Positions 1 through 6,499 of a DNA stretch of 9,023 nt are shown here, piece by piece. The translations under genes and the position numbers were made by a program. Position 1 is the stretch's first letter. Every line of letters starts with the position of its first letter. The DNA lies in assembly GCA_002421445.1 (NCBI GenBank), contig DIKB01000002.1:1-9023 (forward strand). Reading direction: 5' to 3'. Source of the DNA: Dehalococcoidia bacterium UBA5629 (lineage in GTDB: Bacteria > Chloroflexota > Dehalococcoidia > GIF9 > UBA5629). The notes beneath the pieces were generated by a model. That model did no database searches, was not told where the DNA came from, and worked only from the letters and a program-made list of their open reading frames with translations.

Positions 1-1461
1 CGGATCGCTCCATGAAAGCTCGGCACCTGATTTACGTAATCCCTGTCGGAGAAAATCTTGCTTCGGCACAAGCTGTTCTGTGGTATTCTGTCCGAGCCAC
101 TGGAACGGCGTGTGCGCTTTGGGCACAAGTGTTGATACGCTCACTCTCAGCCTCGGCGGTTTGTGCGCTATCTCTCTGCCGAGACGGACCGTCTTACGCA
201 CCAGATCGACGATGCTCTGGAGATCCTCCATGGTCTCAGTGGGAAGGCCGATCATAAAGTAGAGTTTGAGGTTCATCCAACCCCGCTCAAATGCCGAGGC
301 AAAGGTATCGAACATCACTGTCTCCGCGATGTTCTTATTAATCACCCGTCGCATCCGTTCGCTGCCCGCCTCGGGGGCGAATGTCAGGTTGACCTTCTTG
401 CGGTAAGACATGGACTCGATAAGCTCGATTGATGATGTGTCGATGCGGAGGCTGGGCAGCGAAATCGTCAGATTGCTGCCGTCCCGGGATTTAACCAGTT
501 TATTGATGAGCCCTGAAATATCCTGATAATCGCCGCTGCTGAGCGAAAGGAGTGACACCTCGTCGTACCCGCAATTCCTCACAATCTCAGTAGCGCTGTT
601 AATGACGTCTTCATGTGACAGTTCGCGGACGGGTCGGTAGATCATGCCTGCCTGGCAGAACCGGCAACCGCGGCTGCAGCCGCGCTGAATCTCAATTGCA
701 CCCCGGTCATGAACCGTTTCGATGAAGGGTACGATGGGACGGGTGACGGGCAGCGGAAGCTGCGGCAGAATCTGCCGCTCGATGCTCGCTTGTGCTTCAG
801 GTGCAGTGGGTGTGATGCGGGAGAATAACCCGTCGGCATCGTACTCCACCTCATAAAGCGACGGAACGTAGATGCCCGGAATCTTCGCTGCCTGCCGCAG
901 GAGCGTTGCCCTATTTCCCTTATTATATTCTTTGCAGACCGTTAAAAGGGGAATTATGATTTCTTCCGATTCGCCGATCACGAACAGGTCGATGAAGTCG
1001 GACATCGGCTCGGGGTTCAGGGCGCAACTGCCGCCGGCGATGATCAGCGGGTGTGCATTGCTCCGATCCCGGGCGAATAGCGGTATACCCGCCAGATCGA
1101 GCATATTGAGTACTGCAGGGTAGGTCAGTTCATATCCCAGTGAAAAACCGATGACGTCGAACTCCTTCAGCGGATGCTTCGTCTCCAGACTGAAAAGAGG
1201 GATAGCGTGCTGTCGCATCTGCGCCTCCATATCAGTCCAGGGAGCGTAAACCCGCTCAGCCAGCGTCCCCGTTTGATCGTTAATGATCCGGTACAGGAGG
1301 GGTATCGCCAGATTGGACTGACCGATCTCATAGACATCGGGAAAGGCGAGCGCTACGCGGAGCGGTGTTTCACACCAGTCCTTGATAATACTGTTCCACT
1401 CGCCGCCGGTATAGCGCGCCGGTTTAGAGACCTGGTACAGAATATCATCGAATGTATTCAT
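1..1461 (-). CDS. B12-binding-domain radical SAM protein, TIGR03960-like (partial, C-terminus off left edge)
   Basis: Reading the - strand from ATG at 1461 gives 487 codons with no stop to the window edge. The N-terminus has the family hallmark KPARYTGGEWN (residues 13-23). Residues about 35-190 look like a cobalamin-binding-like Rossmann domain (FPDVYEIGQSN at 40-50, GFSLGYELTYP at 105-115, AGGSCALNPEP at 142-152). A radical SAM domain follows with C262-x3-C266-x2-C269 for the 4Fe-4S cluster, then SLSSGDY (305-311), APEAGSER (362-369) and FMIGLPTET (402-410). This fits the uncharacterised TIGR03960 family, whose members are commonly fused or adjacent to a DUF2344 (TIGR03936) protein; about 100-150 residues plus any fusion should lie to the left. 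The substrate is unknown. The gene is divergent from the ribosomal operon. The start is set by family alignment and by a promoter 13 nt upstream; there is no clear Shine-Dalgarno. It is not RimO or MiaB: the visible N-terminal domain is of a different type. Confidence 0.9.
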   Translation of the reverse strand, partial: MNTFDDILYQVSKPARYTGGEWNSIIKDWCETPLRVALAFPDVYEIGQSNLAIPLLYRIINDQTGTLAERVYAPWTDMEAQMRQHAIPLFSLETKHPLKEFDVIGFSLGYELTYPAVLNMLDLAGIPLFARDRSNAHPLIIAGGSCALNPEPMSDFIDLFVIGESEEIIIPLLTVCKEYNKGNRATLLRQAAKIPGIYVPSLYEVEYDADGLFSRITPTAPEAQASIERQILPQLPLPVTRPIVPFIETVHDRGAIEIQRGCSRGCRFCQAGMIYRPVRELSHEDVINSATEIVRNCGYDEVSLLSLSSGDYQDISGLINKLVKSRDGSNLTISLPSLRIDTSSIELIESMSYRKKVNLTFAPEAGSERMRRVINKNIAETVMFDTFASAFERGWMNLKLYFMIGLPTETMEDLQSIVDLVRKTVRLGREIAHKPPRLRVSVSTLVPKAHTPFQWLGQNTTEQLVPKQDFLRQGLRKSGAELSWSDP

Positions 1462-1474
1462 CGGTAGCCGGACA

Positions 1475-1503
1475 ATTATATAGGCGGATGAATCATGTTT
1501 CAA
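1475..1503 (-). promoter_or_regulatory. Sigma70-type promoter of the radical SAM gene
   Basis: On the - strand, TTGAAA (1503-1498) is followed by a 17-nt spacer and a perfect TATAAT (1480-1475). The ATG of the radical SAM gene begins only 13 nt after the -10 box. A usual start point 5-8 nt past the -10 leaves a 5' UTR of roughly 5-8 nt, so the message would be nearly leaderless. That agrees with the lack of a ribosome binding site. Seen directly: boxes and spacing. Inferred: the start point. Confidence 0.72.
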
Positions 1504-1604
1504 TGTATGTCTCGTTTTTACTGCGTAGCAATTTGCATCTGCCTCTCAGATATGGTATCTTTTACACCTTGTTGCTTGCAAACATGGTCGCTGCTTGGAT
1601 GAAG

Positions 1605-1628
1605 AAGAGTGATGCGAAGAGTGATGCG
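1605..1628. repeat. Perfect 12-bp tandem direct repeat upstream of the rpsL promoter
   Basis: The 12-mer AAGAGTGATGCG occurs twice head to tail (1605-1616 and 1617-1628). It ends three bases before the -35 box at 1632. This is where RNA polymerase alpha-subunit contacts or an activator would sit. It may be a regulator site or only a slippage duplication. The sequence is certain, the function is not. Confidence 0.85.
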
Positions 1629-1631
1629 AGG

Positions 1632-1661
1632 TTGACAGTGGGCGATTTGATATGCTACAGT
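1632..1661 (+). promoter_or_regulatory. Sigma70-type promoter of the rpsL-fusA-S10 operon
   Basis: A consensus -35 TTGACA (1632-1637) is followed by an 18-nt spacer and TACAGT (1656-1661; four of six matches to TATAAT). The -10 is preceded by TGC, giving the TGN extended -10 form, which compensates for the weaker box. Transcription would start near 1668, leaving a leader of about 170 nt before rpsL. TATGCT at 1651-1656 is an alternative -10 but leaves only 13 nt from the -35. No other strong promoter was noticed downstream. Confidence 0.68.
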
Positions 1662-1710
1662 GTTACTTTGTTTGCTGTCCATTAGCTTTAGGCGATAGTG
1701 CCCGATCGAG

Positions 1711-1757
1711 CCGGCTGGTTAGCCGGGGTCCGTGCTGATGTGCGGCACGGGTCCGGC
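1711..1757 (+). promoter_or_regulatory. Structured 5' leader with two mutually exclusive hairpins
   Basis: Hairpin A is CCGGCT (1711-1716), loop GGTT, AGCCGG (1721-1726), a perfect 6-bp stem. Hairpin B is CCGTGC (1730-1735), a 9-nt loop, and GCACGG (1745-1750). It can lengthen below a small internal loop by pairing GCCGG (1722-1726) with CCGGC (1753-1757). That lengthening uses the 3' arm of hairpin A, so A and the long form of B exclude each other. A short T-run (1772-1776) lies downstream but has no stem directly against it. The layout suits a ribosomal-protein autoregulatory leader; I recognise no named RNA family. Pairings are seen, switching is inferred. Confidence 0.45.
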
Positions 1758-1837
1758 GCTGACTAGGTGGCTTTTTCATTGTCGGGGCGGGTATGCAGCA
1801 AAAATTAGATAATAAATAAAGGAATGCAGAGAAAACG

Positions 1838-2278
1838 ATGCCAACAACAAATCAACTGGTGCGAAAAGGTCGGCAGAAGCCGATTAAAAAGACAAAGGCG
1901 CCTGCTTTAGCTGTTTCGTACAATACGCTGAAGAATAAGGTGAGACATGACGCTCGTTCGCCGCAAAAACGTGGCGTTTGCATACAGGTTAAGACCATGA
2001 CACCGAAAAAACCGAACTCTGCGTTACGCAAGATCGCCCGTGTTCGTTTGACTAATCACGTTGAAGTGACTGCGTATATTCCGGGCGAAGGACATAACCT
2101 GCAGGAGCACTCGGTCGTTCTGATTCGCGGTGGAAGAGTCAAAGATCTTCCCGGTGTTCGTTATCATATTATCAGAGGAACGCTTGACTCTGCCGGCGTT
2201 GAAAAGCGCAAACAGGGGCGAAGCAAGTATGGAGCGAAGAGGGTAAAGAAGGCTTCAGCAGGAAAAGCAGCGAGCTAA
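1838..2278 (+). CDS. rpsL: 30S ribosomal protein S12 (uS12)
   Basis: S12 sits at the decoding centre of the small subunit and takes part in tRNA selection. The 146-aa product starts MPTTNQLVRKG and contains TPKKPNSALRK (55-65), GEGHNLQEHSVV (83-94) and GGRVKDLPGVRYH (98-110), all family signatures. Lysines matching E. coli K42 and K87 (here K57 and K102) are present, so the sites of common streptomycin-resistance changes are wild type. D103 is the equivalent of the Asp that RimO methylthiolates in some bacteria. Compared with E. coli (124 aa) there is an insert at about residues 24-40 before SPQKRGVC, as in Bacillus-type S12, and a longer basic C-terminal tail. The ATG is fixed by the conserved N-terminus. 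The best Shine-Dalgarno-like stretch, AAAGGA at 1818-1823, is 14 nt away, so initiation may depend on leader structure. First gene of the operon. Confidence 0.98.
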   Translation: MPTTNQLVRKGRQKPIKKTKAPALAVSYNTLKNKVRHDARSPQKRGVCIQVKTMTPKKPNSALRKIARVRLTNHVEVTAYIPGEGHNLQEHSVVLIRGGRVKDLPGVRYHIIRGTLDSAGVEKRKQGRSKYGAKRVKKASAGKAAS

Positions 2279-2290
2279 ACGGGGGATTGT

Positions 2291-2761
2291 ATGCCTAGAC
2301 GAGGAATAATTATAAAAAGAACAGTAGCTCCCGATGCCAGGTACGGGAATGCTACTATTTCCCGGTTTATGAATCGGGTTATGAGCGATGGTAAAAAGTC
2401 CACGGCCGAGAGGGTCGTGTACGCTGCTTTTGATATTATCGAGGCGCAGGCCAAGGCGGACCCGGTCGGTATCTTTGAGCAGGCGCTAAAAAATGTTACA
2501 CCTTTACTTCAGGTTAAATCCAGGCGTGTTGGCGGTGCCAACTATCAAGTTCCGGTGGAAGTGAAGCCGGATAGAGGTATGATGCTGGCGATGCGGTGGA
2601 TCTTGGATTACTCCAGATCGCGCAGCGGAAAATCGATGGCCATTAAACTTGCTGCAGAAATTATGGATGCTGCTAAAGGTGAAGGATCGACAGTAAAGAA
2701 GCGACAGGATACTCATAAAATGGCTGAGGCCAACAAGGCGTTTGCACATCTCCGATGGTAA
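2291..2761 (+). CDS. rpsG: 30S ribosomal protein S7 (uS7)
   Basis: S7 nucleates assembly of the 30S head by binding the 3' major domain of 16S rRNA, and lies near the E-site mRNA exit. The 156-aa product has the normal family length and wording: MPRRG start, FMNRVMSDGKKSTAERVVY (26-44), VKSRRVGGANYQVPVEV (75-91), a run near RSRSGKSMA, and KKRQDTHKMAEANKAFAHLRW at the end. The ATG is preceded by GGGGGA (2281-2286) at 4 nt. Only 12 nt separate it from rpsL, too little for the S7-binding intergenic hairpin known from the E. coli str operon. Its TGG-TAA end overlaps a possible upstream start of fusA. Confidence 0.98.
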   Translation: MPRRGIIIKRTVAPDARYGNATISRFMNRVMSDGKKSTAERVVYAAFDIIEAQAKADPVGIFEQALKNVTPLLQVKSRRVGGANYQVPVEVKPDRGMMLAMRWILDYSRSRSGKSMAIKLAAEIMDAAKGEGSTVKKRQDTHKMAEANKAFAHLRW

Positions 2762-2800
2762 CGACGATAAATACTACTACAAAAGAAGTTGCTGGAGCAA

Positions 2801-2808
2801 AAGGGAAG
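2801..2808 (+). promoter_or_regulatory. Ribosome binding site that favours the fusA start at 2815
   Basis: AAGGGAAG at 2801-2808 sits 6 nt before ATG 2815. No comparable purine-rich match precedes the alternative ATG at 2755. This supports a 692-aa EF-G rather than a 712-aa one. Confidence 0.6.
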
Positions 2809-2814
2809 AATGCT

Positions 2815-4893
2815 ATGGTGAGGGCGTTTCCTCTAGAGAAGATACGCAATATAGGTATTATTGCACATATTGATGCCGGCAAAACGACGACGACGGAGCG
2901 CATCTTGTTTTATACGGGGCGTACTTATAAGATCGGTGATGTCGATGCCGGCACGACGGTTATGGACTTCATGACACAGGAGCGCGAACGCGGAATCACT
3001 ATTCAATCCGCGGCGACGATGTGTCAATGGCAGGATTATCGTATCAATATTATTGATACTCCAGGACACGTGGATTTCACCGCCGAAGTTGAGCGAAGTT
3101 TGCGCGTGCTTGACGGCGGAGTTGTTGTTCTTGATGCGGTGGCTGGTGTGGAAGCGCAATCCGAGACGGTGTGGCGGCAGGCAGATCGTTATCATGTGCC
3201 GCGTATCTGTTTTATCAATAAGATGGACAGGGTCGGCGCTGATTTTCATAGGACCATAGCAATGGTAAAGCAGCGTCTCCGCGCTAATCCTGTTGCCGTA
3301 CAATTGCCGATCGGCAAAGAGAGCCAGTTCAATGGTGTTGTCGATCTGATTCAGAAGAAAGCTTGGGTATTCGGCGATGATTCAGGCGTAACGATCACTG
3401 AGATCCCGATTCCCGATGATATGAAAGATGATGTTATTGCGTATCGCCAGGAGTTGATTGAGAAGGTGGCAGAGGGCGATGATAAAATTATGCATTTGTT
3501 CCTCGAGGATAAAGAGGTAGCTGTTGAAGATATACAGGCTGCGTTACGCAAATTAACAATAGCCAGCAAGATCGTGCCGGTATACTGCGGCACATCTCTC
3601 AGGAATAAAGGTGTCCAGCCGTTGCTTGATGGCGTGGTTAATTACTTGCCATCTCCAATAGAAGTTCCTCCGATTAAAGGTACATCTCCGGCGACGGGCG
3701 AAGAGTTTGTGCGTGAAGCGAACGATGATGCTCCGTTCTCAGCGCTTGCATTTAAGGTTGTCTCAGATCCGTATATGGGACGGCTGGTTTATTTCCGTGT
3801 TTATTCGGGCAAGGTAAAGACTGGCATTCAGGTTCTCAATACGACGAAGGGACACAAAGAACGCATCGGCAGACTGGTATTCATGCATGCCAATCGTCGT
3901 GAGGAGATTGAAGAAGTTGATACCGGCGCTATCGCAGCGACCCTCGGGTTGAAGGATACGTTTACGGGAGACACTCTGTGCGATGCTGATAAACCGATCG
4001 TTCTGGAGGCTATTCGCTTCCCGCAACCCGTTCTGGCGATGGCAATAGAGCCGAAGACGAAGGGCGATCTCGATAAACTGGGAGAAACGCTGAATAAACT
4101 CTCAGATGAGGATCCGACGTTCCAAATACATACCGAGCCGGATACTGGACAAACATTAATCTCCGGTATGGGTGAGTTGCATCTGGAAGTATTGGTTGAT
4201 CGTATTCAACGGGAATTCAATGTCGGTGTCTCTGTCGGTAAGCCTCAGGTGTCCTACAGGGAAACCATCACCGCGGCGGCTGAAGCTCAGGGCAGGTTTG
4301 TCCGGCAGACTGGTGGTAGTGGTCAATATGGAGATGTGTGGATCAAGGTTGAACCAGGCGAGCCTGGCAGCGGTTTTGTCTTCATTGATAAAGTCAAAGG
4401 AGGCGCGATACCGCGTCAATATATTTCCGCCGTGGAACATGGCGTAAGAGGTTCACTGGATAGTGGCGCTGTAGCCGGATATCCGGTGGTTGATGTTCAG
4501 GTGACGTTGTTTGATGGCAGCTATCATGAGGTTGATTCTTCAGAGATGGCGTTTAAGATGGCAGGATCGATCGGGTTTAAGAATGCGTTAAGCAAGGCAA
4601 AACCCGTTATTATGGAGCCTATTATGGAGCTTGAGGTGGTATCGCCGGCGCAATTCCTCGGTGATGTTATCGGTGATGTAAACTCTCGTCGGGGTCAGAT
4701 TGAAGGGATTGAAACGCATGCTGATACCAGCGTTCTCAAGGCCTATGTACCGGTTGCTGAGACGTTCGGCTACGCGACGGCTTTGCGATCATTGACTCAG
4801 GGAAGGGCTACGTCTTCGCTTCAGTTCCATGTATATAAGCAGGTGCCGGCAAATATTGCCGAGCAAATCACCACGCGAGTTAAGGGGAGATAA
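2815..4893 (+). CDS. fusA: Translation elongation factor G (EF-G)
   Basis: EF-G is the GTPase that drives tRNA-mRNA translocation and, with RRF, ribosome recycling. With the start at 2815 the product is 692 aa, typical for bacteria. It begins MVRAFPLEKIRNIGIIAH. GTPase motifs (numbered from 2815) are the P-loop AHIDAGKTT (17-25), switch I RGITI (59-63), DTPGH (81-85, with catalytic His85) and NKMD (135-138). GTSLRNKGVQPLL gives the G5 region. Domain IV has SYHEVDSSEMAFK, whose His matches the tip residue that enters the decoding site. The C-terminus ends in domain V (RGRATSSLQFHVYK). An in-frame ATG at 2755, overlapping the rpsG stop by 7 nt, would add 20 Thr-rich residues unlike the family N-terminus and lacks a Shine-Dalgarno; I think it less likely. 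The TAA abuts the rpsJ GTG directly. No tuf follows. Confidence 0.96.
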   Translation: MVRAFPLEKIRNIGIIAHIDAGKTTTTERILFYTGRTYKIGDVDAGTTVMDFMTQERERGITIQSAATMCQWQDYRINIIDTPGHVDFTAEVERSLRVLDGGVVVLDAVAGVEAQSETVWRQADRYHVPRICFINKMDRVGADFHRTIAMVKQRLRANPVAVQLPIGKESQFNGVVDLIQKKAWVFGDDSGVTITEIPIPDDMKDDVIAYRQELIEKVAEGDDKIMHLFLEDKEVAVEDIQAALRKLTIASKIVPVYCGTSLRNKGVQPLLDGVVNYLPSPIEVPPIKGTSPATGEEFVREANDDAPFSALAFKVVSDPYMGRLVYFRVYSGKVKTGIQVLNTTKGHKERIGRLVFMHANRREEIEEVDTGAIAATLGLKDTFTGDTLCDADKPIVLEAIRFPQPVLAMAIEPKTKGDLDKLGETLNKLSDEDPTFQIHTEPDTGQTLISGMGELHLEVLVDRIQREFNVGVSVGKPQVSYRETITAAAEAQGRFVRQTGGSGQYGDVWIKVEPGEPGSGFVFIDKVKGGAIPRQYISAVEHGVRGSLDSGAVAGYPVVDVQVTLFDGSYHEVDSSEMAFKMAGSIGFKNALSKAKPVIMEPIMELEVVSPAQFLGDVIGDVNSRRGQIEGIETHADTSVLKAYVPVAETFGYATALRSLTQGRATSSLQFHVYKQVPANIAEQITTRVKGR

Positions 4894-5202
4894 GTGCCGA
4901 AACAGAAGATTCGTATTAAGGTTAGAGGCTTTGATCACAGACTGGTTGATCAGTCTGCGGAGCAGATTGTCGAGACAGCGGAACGAACAGGCGCGGCTGT
5001 AGCCGGCCCGGTGCCTCTTCCGACCAGAATCGAGAAATTTTGTGTACTCAGGTCTCCTTTTATTGATAAGGACTCCCGCGAACAGTTTGAGATTCGCACC
5101 CATAAGCGGCTCATTGATATACTGGAGCCGACATCAAAGACTATTGACGCTTTAACGCAGCTCCAACTGCCCTCTGGCGTTGAAATAGATATAAGGTTGT
5201 AA
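4894..5202 (+). CDS. rpsJ: 30S ribosomal protein S10 (uS10)
   Basis: S10 is a 30S head protein that in many bacteria also binds NusB in transcription antitermination. The 102-aa product is the usual length and matches the family throughout: KIRIKVRGFDHRLVDQSAE (5-23), GPVPLPTRIEKFCVLRSPF and FEIRTHKRLIDILEP. The start is GTG immediately after the fusA TAA, with no intergenic base. AAGGGGAGA (4882-4890), inside the end of fusA, supplies a good ribosome binding site, so translation is probably coupled to fusA. In E. coli this gene opens its own operon with an L4-responsive leader; here there is no room for one. Confidence 0.98.
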   Translation: MPKQKIRIKVRGFDHRLVDQSAEQIVETAERTGAAVAGPVPLPTRIEKFCVLRSPFIDKDSREQFEIRTHKRLIDILEPTSKTIDALTQLQLPSGVEIDIRL

Positions 5203-5204
5203 AA

Positions 5205-5813
5205 ATGATTCCTGGAGTAATTGGTAAAAAAATCGGTATGACGCAGCTTTATCAGGAAACTGGTGAAGTCGCAGTAACGGCAGTTCTGGCCGGGCCCTGT
5301 TATGTGACGCAGGTTAAGACGACGGATAAGGACGGTTACAACGCAGTTCAACTGGGTTTCGAAGAGTCCAAGCGTCTCAGCAATGCTGAGAAGGGACATC
5401 TGAAGGACATGAAAGCGTTGAAGCACCTGCATGAATTCCGCGTAGATACTGTTGATGTGAAGGTGGCGCAGGTCGTCGACGTTGATGTGTTTAAGCCGGG
5501 TGATAAAGTTGATGTCATCGGGATATCCAAGGGAAAAGGCTTTGCCGGCGGGGTGAAACGCTACCATTTTAAAGGTGGTCCCAAGACGCATGGTCAGTCC
5601 GATCGTCACCGCGGGCCCGGTTCAATCGGGTCGGGCACGACTCCGGGCAGAGTGTTGAAGGGATTGAGAATGGCAGGCCATATGGGACATGACCGGGTTA
5701 CAGCGAAGAATTTGCAGATTATTGGTGTAGATCTTGATCGACATGTGCTATTGATTAAAGGTGCTATTCCCGGCTGGAAAAAGGGAATAGTGTTTGTCAG
5801 GAAAGCAAACTAA
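5205..5813 (+). CDS. rplC: 50S ribosomal protein L3 (uL3)
   Basis: L3 is an early 50S assembly protein whose extension reaches toward the peptidyl transferase centre. The 202-aa product has the family start GVIGKKIGMTQLY, the central DVIGISKGKGFAGGVKRY (103-120), and the loop HRGPGSIGSGTTPGRVLKG followed by RMAGHMGHDRVT. The residue matching E. coli Gln150, the PrmB methylation site, is Thr145, as is common outside proteobacteria, so that modification is not expected. ATG 5205 is 2 nt after the rpsJ stop, with a modest AAGG (5193-5196) 8 nt upstream. Confidence 0.98.
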   Translation: MIPGVIGKKIGMTQLYQETGEVAVTAVLAGPCYVTQVKTTDKDGYNAVQLGFEESKRLSNAEKGHLKDMKALKHLHEFRVDTVDVKVAQVVDVDVFKPGDKVDVIGISKGKGFAGGVKRYHFKGGPKTHGQSDRHRGPGSIGSGTTPGRVLKGLRMAGHMGHDRVTAKNLQIIGVDLDRHVLLIKGAIPGWKKGIVFVRKAN

Positions 5814-5823
5814 GGGGTAGAAC

Positions 5824-6480
5824 GTGCAAGTACAGGTTTACAATATAAAAGGTGAAGCTGTTAAACAGATTGACGTACGGGATGATGTCTTTGGCGTCGC
5901 GTTTAATGAGGGTGTCGTTCATCAGGCGATGGTCAGACAACTGGCAAACCGGCGTCAGGGAACAGCCGATACAAAAACGAGGGGAGAGGTTTCCAAGAGC
6001 ACAAAGAAGCTCTACTCGCAGAAGTCTACGGGACGGGCGCGGCGTGGCGATGCCAAGTCACCACTTTTGAGAGGTGGAGGCGTAGCGTTCGGTCCGCATC
6101 CGCGTAGCTATCGTCAGGATATGCCGAAGAAGATGCGCAGACTGGCCTTGCGATGTCTGCTTTCTGCCAAACTGCAGGCTGGAGAGCTTAAAGTAGTTGA
6201 TAAATTTGCGTTTGATAAGCCAAAGACGAAAGATATATTTGATATGCTGGTGGCTCTGGGTATAGCGAATTCCGCGTTAATTGCTACAGATGAGGATCGC
6301 GAGATGCTGGTGAGATCGGCACGTAATCTGATCGGCGTGAAAACGGTGCCGGCTAATATGCTCAATGTGGCCGACCTTCTTTCGAGCAGGGCACTCATCA
6401 TGAGCGCAGATGGTGTACGCAAGGCGGAGCAATTGTGGGGTCTGAAAACGAAGAGTAGTAAAGCGGAAAGCTCTAATTAA
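5824..6480 (+). CDS. rplD: 50S ribosomal protein L4 (uL4)
   Basis: L4 binds 23S rRNA domain I and its long loop lines the exit-tunnel constriction opposite L22. In E. coli it also represses the S10 operon. The product is 218 aa, slightly longer than E. coli (201) because of a Lys/Ser-rich tail (KTKSSKAESSN). The tunnel loop is clear: LYSQKSTGRARRGDAKSP, then RGGGVAFGPHPRSY, then PKKMRRLALRCLLSAK. The start is GTG at 5824, 10 nt after the rplC stop, with AAGGGG (5812-5817) 6 nt upstream. Whether it autoregulates this operon cannot be read from the sequence; a target would have to lie in the rpsL leader. Confidence 0.97.
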   Translation: MQVQVYNIKGEAVKQIDVRDDVFGVAFNEGVVHQAMVRQLANRRQGTADTKTRGEVSKSTKKLYSQKSTGRARRGDAKSPLLRGGGVAFGPHPRSYRQDMPKKMRRLALRCLLSAKLQAGELKVVDKFAFDKPKTKDIFDMLVALGIANSALIATDEDREMLVRSARNLIGVKTVPANMLNVADLLSSRALIMSADGVRKAEQLWGLKTKSSKAESSN

Positions 6481-6499
6481 TGGGGTCTAGGGACGAACG

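Larger units (their letters stand above)
1462..1837. other. Divergent intergenic region between the radical SAM gene and rpsL
   Basis: This 376-bp stretch holds no convincing gene. From left to right it contains the - strand promoter (1475-1503), about 100 bp with nothing recognisable, a 12-bp tandem repeat (1605-1628), the + strand promoter (1632-1661), and the transcribed leader of the ribosomal operon (about 1668-1837) with two hairpin-forming stretches. A 77-codon open frame at 1452-1685 overlaps both promoters and the start of the radical SAM gene and resembles nothing I know. Confidence 0.7.

Noticed and set aside
1..1461. Radical SAM gene as RimO, the enzyme that methylthiolates the Asp of S12 encoded next door.
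   Set aside because: The N-terminal domain is B12-binding-like with the KPARYTGGEWN signature, not the UPF0004 domain with three cysteines that RimO and MiaB carry.
12..1467. Several + strand open frames of 80-97 codons at 12-257, 163-432, 872-1123 and 1174-1467.
   Set aside because: All lie opposite the well-supported - strand radical SAM gene and encode nothing recognisable; they are antisense shadows.
1452..1685. A 77-codon + strand frame with some hydrophobic residues.
   Set aside because: It overlaps the start of the radical SAM gene and both promoters, has no clear ribosome binding site, and matches no family I know.
1757..1778. T-run CTTTTTC in the rpsL leader as an intrinsic terminator or attenuator.
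   Set aside because: No stable GC-rich stem lies directly against the T-run, and the run is only five bases; attenuation cannot be supported from this alone.
1779..1816. Second promoter close to rpsL: TTGTCG with TAGATAAT-like bases.
   Set aside because: Spacing is too long for sigma70 and the -35 match is poor; the AT-rich patch is more likely the unstructured ribosome loading area.
1824..1910. Out-of-frame ATG at 1824 opening a 28-codon frame overlapping rpsL, as a possible regulatory leader peptide.
   Set aside because: The purine-rich AAAGGA is almost adjacent to this ATG, too close for use, and the peptide shows no pattern such as a run of one amino acid.
4950..5609. A 219-codon - strand open frame, the longest antisense frame.
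   Set aside because: It lies wholly across rpsJ and rplC, both certain from their conserved proteins; its translation has no family resemblance.
5634..5645. Loss of the Gln methylated by PrmB in E. coli L3 as an anomaly.
   Set aside because: The equivalent residue is Thr here, but non-Gln residues at this site are normal in many bacterial groups.
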